Assembly: GCA_011046175.1 (NCBI GenBank)
Contig: DSBB01000558.1
Coordinates: forward strand, 1 to 7,709
Origin: Candidatus Hydrogenedentota bacterium
GTDB taxonomy: Bacteria; Hydrogenedentota; Hydrogenedentia; Hydrogenedentales; CAITNO01
Direction: 5' to 3'
Length of the DNA stretch: 7,709 nucleotides
Each line of letters opens with the position of its first letter. The stretch's first letter is position 1. Below the pieces are notes generated by a model that was not told the DNA's origin, ran no database searches, and saw only the letters and a list, made by a program, of their open reading frames with translations. Positions 7,273 through 7,709 of this stretch are shown here, one piece after another. A program made the translations under genes and the position numbers.

Positions 7273-7373
7273 ATTTTGTTGTAAGATGAGTGGGACGAGT
7301 AGGACTGTTATTAAAAATGGGTGCTGCAGTATCTGTCCTACTTATCCTAGGCGTCCTACTCATCCTACAAAAT
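7273..7373. repeat. Large imperfect hairpin built of degenerate 9-bp units
   Basis: The 5' arm holds three 9-mers: TTGTAAGAT, GAGTGGGAC and GAGTAGGAC (7279-7305). The 3' arm, read as its reverse complement from the outside in, holds four: TTGTAGGAT, GAGTAGGAC, GCCTAGGAT and AAGTAGGAC (7370-7335). ATTTTG (7273-7278) pairs with CAAAAT (7368-7373) at the base. Next, 7282-7296 pairs with 7353-7367 (13 Watson-Crick pairs, one G-U, one mismatch) and 7297-7305 pairs with 7335-7343 (one G-U). One extra unit, 7344-7352, bulges out; the loop is 29 nt and A/T-rich. There is no T-run after the stem, so it is not a standard intrinsic terminator, though it could still end or protect the upstream transcript. 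The remaining gap sequence shows only the psd ribosome site. Confidence 0.8.
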
Positions 7374-7394
7374 CAAAAACGAACAAGGACTCTC

Positions 7395-7709
7395 ATGGAA
7401 ACACCGTTTAGCGGCTGGCGTGAAGGCAGACGTCATTATCTTCCCTGGTTTGCAATTGCGGCTCTCGCCACCATGGCGCTCTTGCCTTTTGGTCATGGCT
7501 GGGTCGGCGTTCCATTATTCCTAGTCGCCTGCGGCGTGTTGCTGTTTTTCCGCGATTTCCAACGAAATGTGCCGACATGCCCGGGACAGGCGCTTGCGCC
7601 CGCCGACGGCAAGGTGGTCGCCATTGAACAACTTGACGAGACGCCCCACTATGCGGGCAAATGCCTGCGGATTTCCATTTTCATGTCCGTGCTTAACGCG
7701 CATATAAAC
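7395..7709 (+). CDS. psd: Phosphatidylserine decarboxylase proenzyme (3' end outside window)
   Basis: First 105 residues of a phosphatidylserine decarboxylase, the membrane-associated pyruvoyl enzyme that makes phosphatidylethanolamine from phosphatidylserine. Two hydrophobic stretches (about residues 17-32 and 36-51) fit the N-terminal membrane anchor of the short, archaeal-like Psd type (about 210-230 residues). FFRDFQRNVP (51-60), ALAPADGKVVAIE (66-78) and RISIFMSVLNAHIN (92-105) are the family signatures; the last usually reads ISIFMSPLNVHVNR. The self-cleavage serine that becomes the pyruvoyl group lies further downstream and cannot be checked. The ATG at 7395 has AAGGA 5 nt upstream. 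It is on the same strand as radC but 134 nt away behind a large hairpin, so it probably belongs to a separate unit; a CDP-diacylglycerol-serine phosphatidyltransferase (pssA) gene often follows in such genomes, but this is outside the window. Confidence 0.93.
   Translation, partial: METPFSGWREGRRHYLPWFAIAALATMALLPFGHGWVGVPLFLVACGVLLFFRDFQRNVPTCPGQALAPADGKVVAIEQLDETPHYAGKCLRISIFMSVLNAHIN

Noticed and set aside
7273..7373. CRISPR array or canonical intrinsic terminator at the 9-bp repeats
   Set aside because: The units are only 9 bp with no spacers between them, and the stem is not followed by a T-run on either strand.

Overview
The window looks like an ordinary bacterial chromosome segment of moderately high G+C. 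It carries core one-carbon, purine and phospholipid genes, with the end of a toxin-antitoxin module at its left edge. The source is probably an uncultured or little-studied Gram-negative lineage. The clues are a PurL of about 988 residues with a PurS-like region fused at its N-terminus and a separate PurQ, a planctomycete/deltaproteobacterium-like MetF ('TYGAGGS'), and an intergenic element built of degenerate 9-bp units. PVC-group (Lentisphaerae/Kiritimatiellae/Planctomycetes), Hydrogenedentes-like or deltaproteobacterial sources all fit; the sequence alone does not decide.

Layout. (1) Bases 1-534, + strand: the C-terminal part of an MntA-type nucleotidyltransferase antitoxin overlapping a complete HepT (HEPN) toxin with an intact RX4HXY motif. 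(2) Bases 535-632: a convergent gap with an imperfect inverted repeat. (3) Bases 633-1520, - strand: metF. (4) Bases 1521-1712: a divergent intergenic region with a plausible promoter in each direction. (5) Bases 1713-7260, + strand: a tight run purM-purL-purQ-radC, with an 11-nt purM/purL overlap, a 29-nt purL/purQ gap and a 10-nt purQ/radC gap. (6) Bases 7261-7394: an extended -10 motif at the radC stop codon, then an imperfect hairpin of about 100 bp made of 9-bp units. (7) Bases 7395-7709: the 5' part of psd, cut by the window end.

How the genes work together. PurL and PurQ form FGAM synthase (step 4 of purine synthesis; PurQ releases ammonia from glutamine). PurM closes FGAM to AIR (step 5), so the operon encodes two consecutive steps. 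The divergent MetF reduces 5,10-methylene-THF to 5-methyl-THF, drawing on the same folate pool that supplies one-carbon units to purine synthesis. RadC is a JAMM-fold protein of uncertain role that appears co-transcribed with the pur genes. Psd makes phosphatidylethanolamine and probably belongs to a separate unit.

Nothing here is clearly a new multi-gene system. The points most worth following are the 9-bp-unit hairpin between radC and psd and the tandem PurS-like architecture of PurL.
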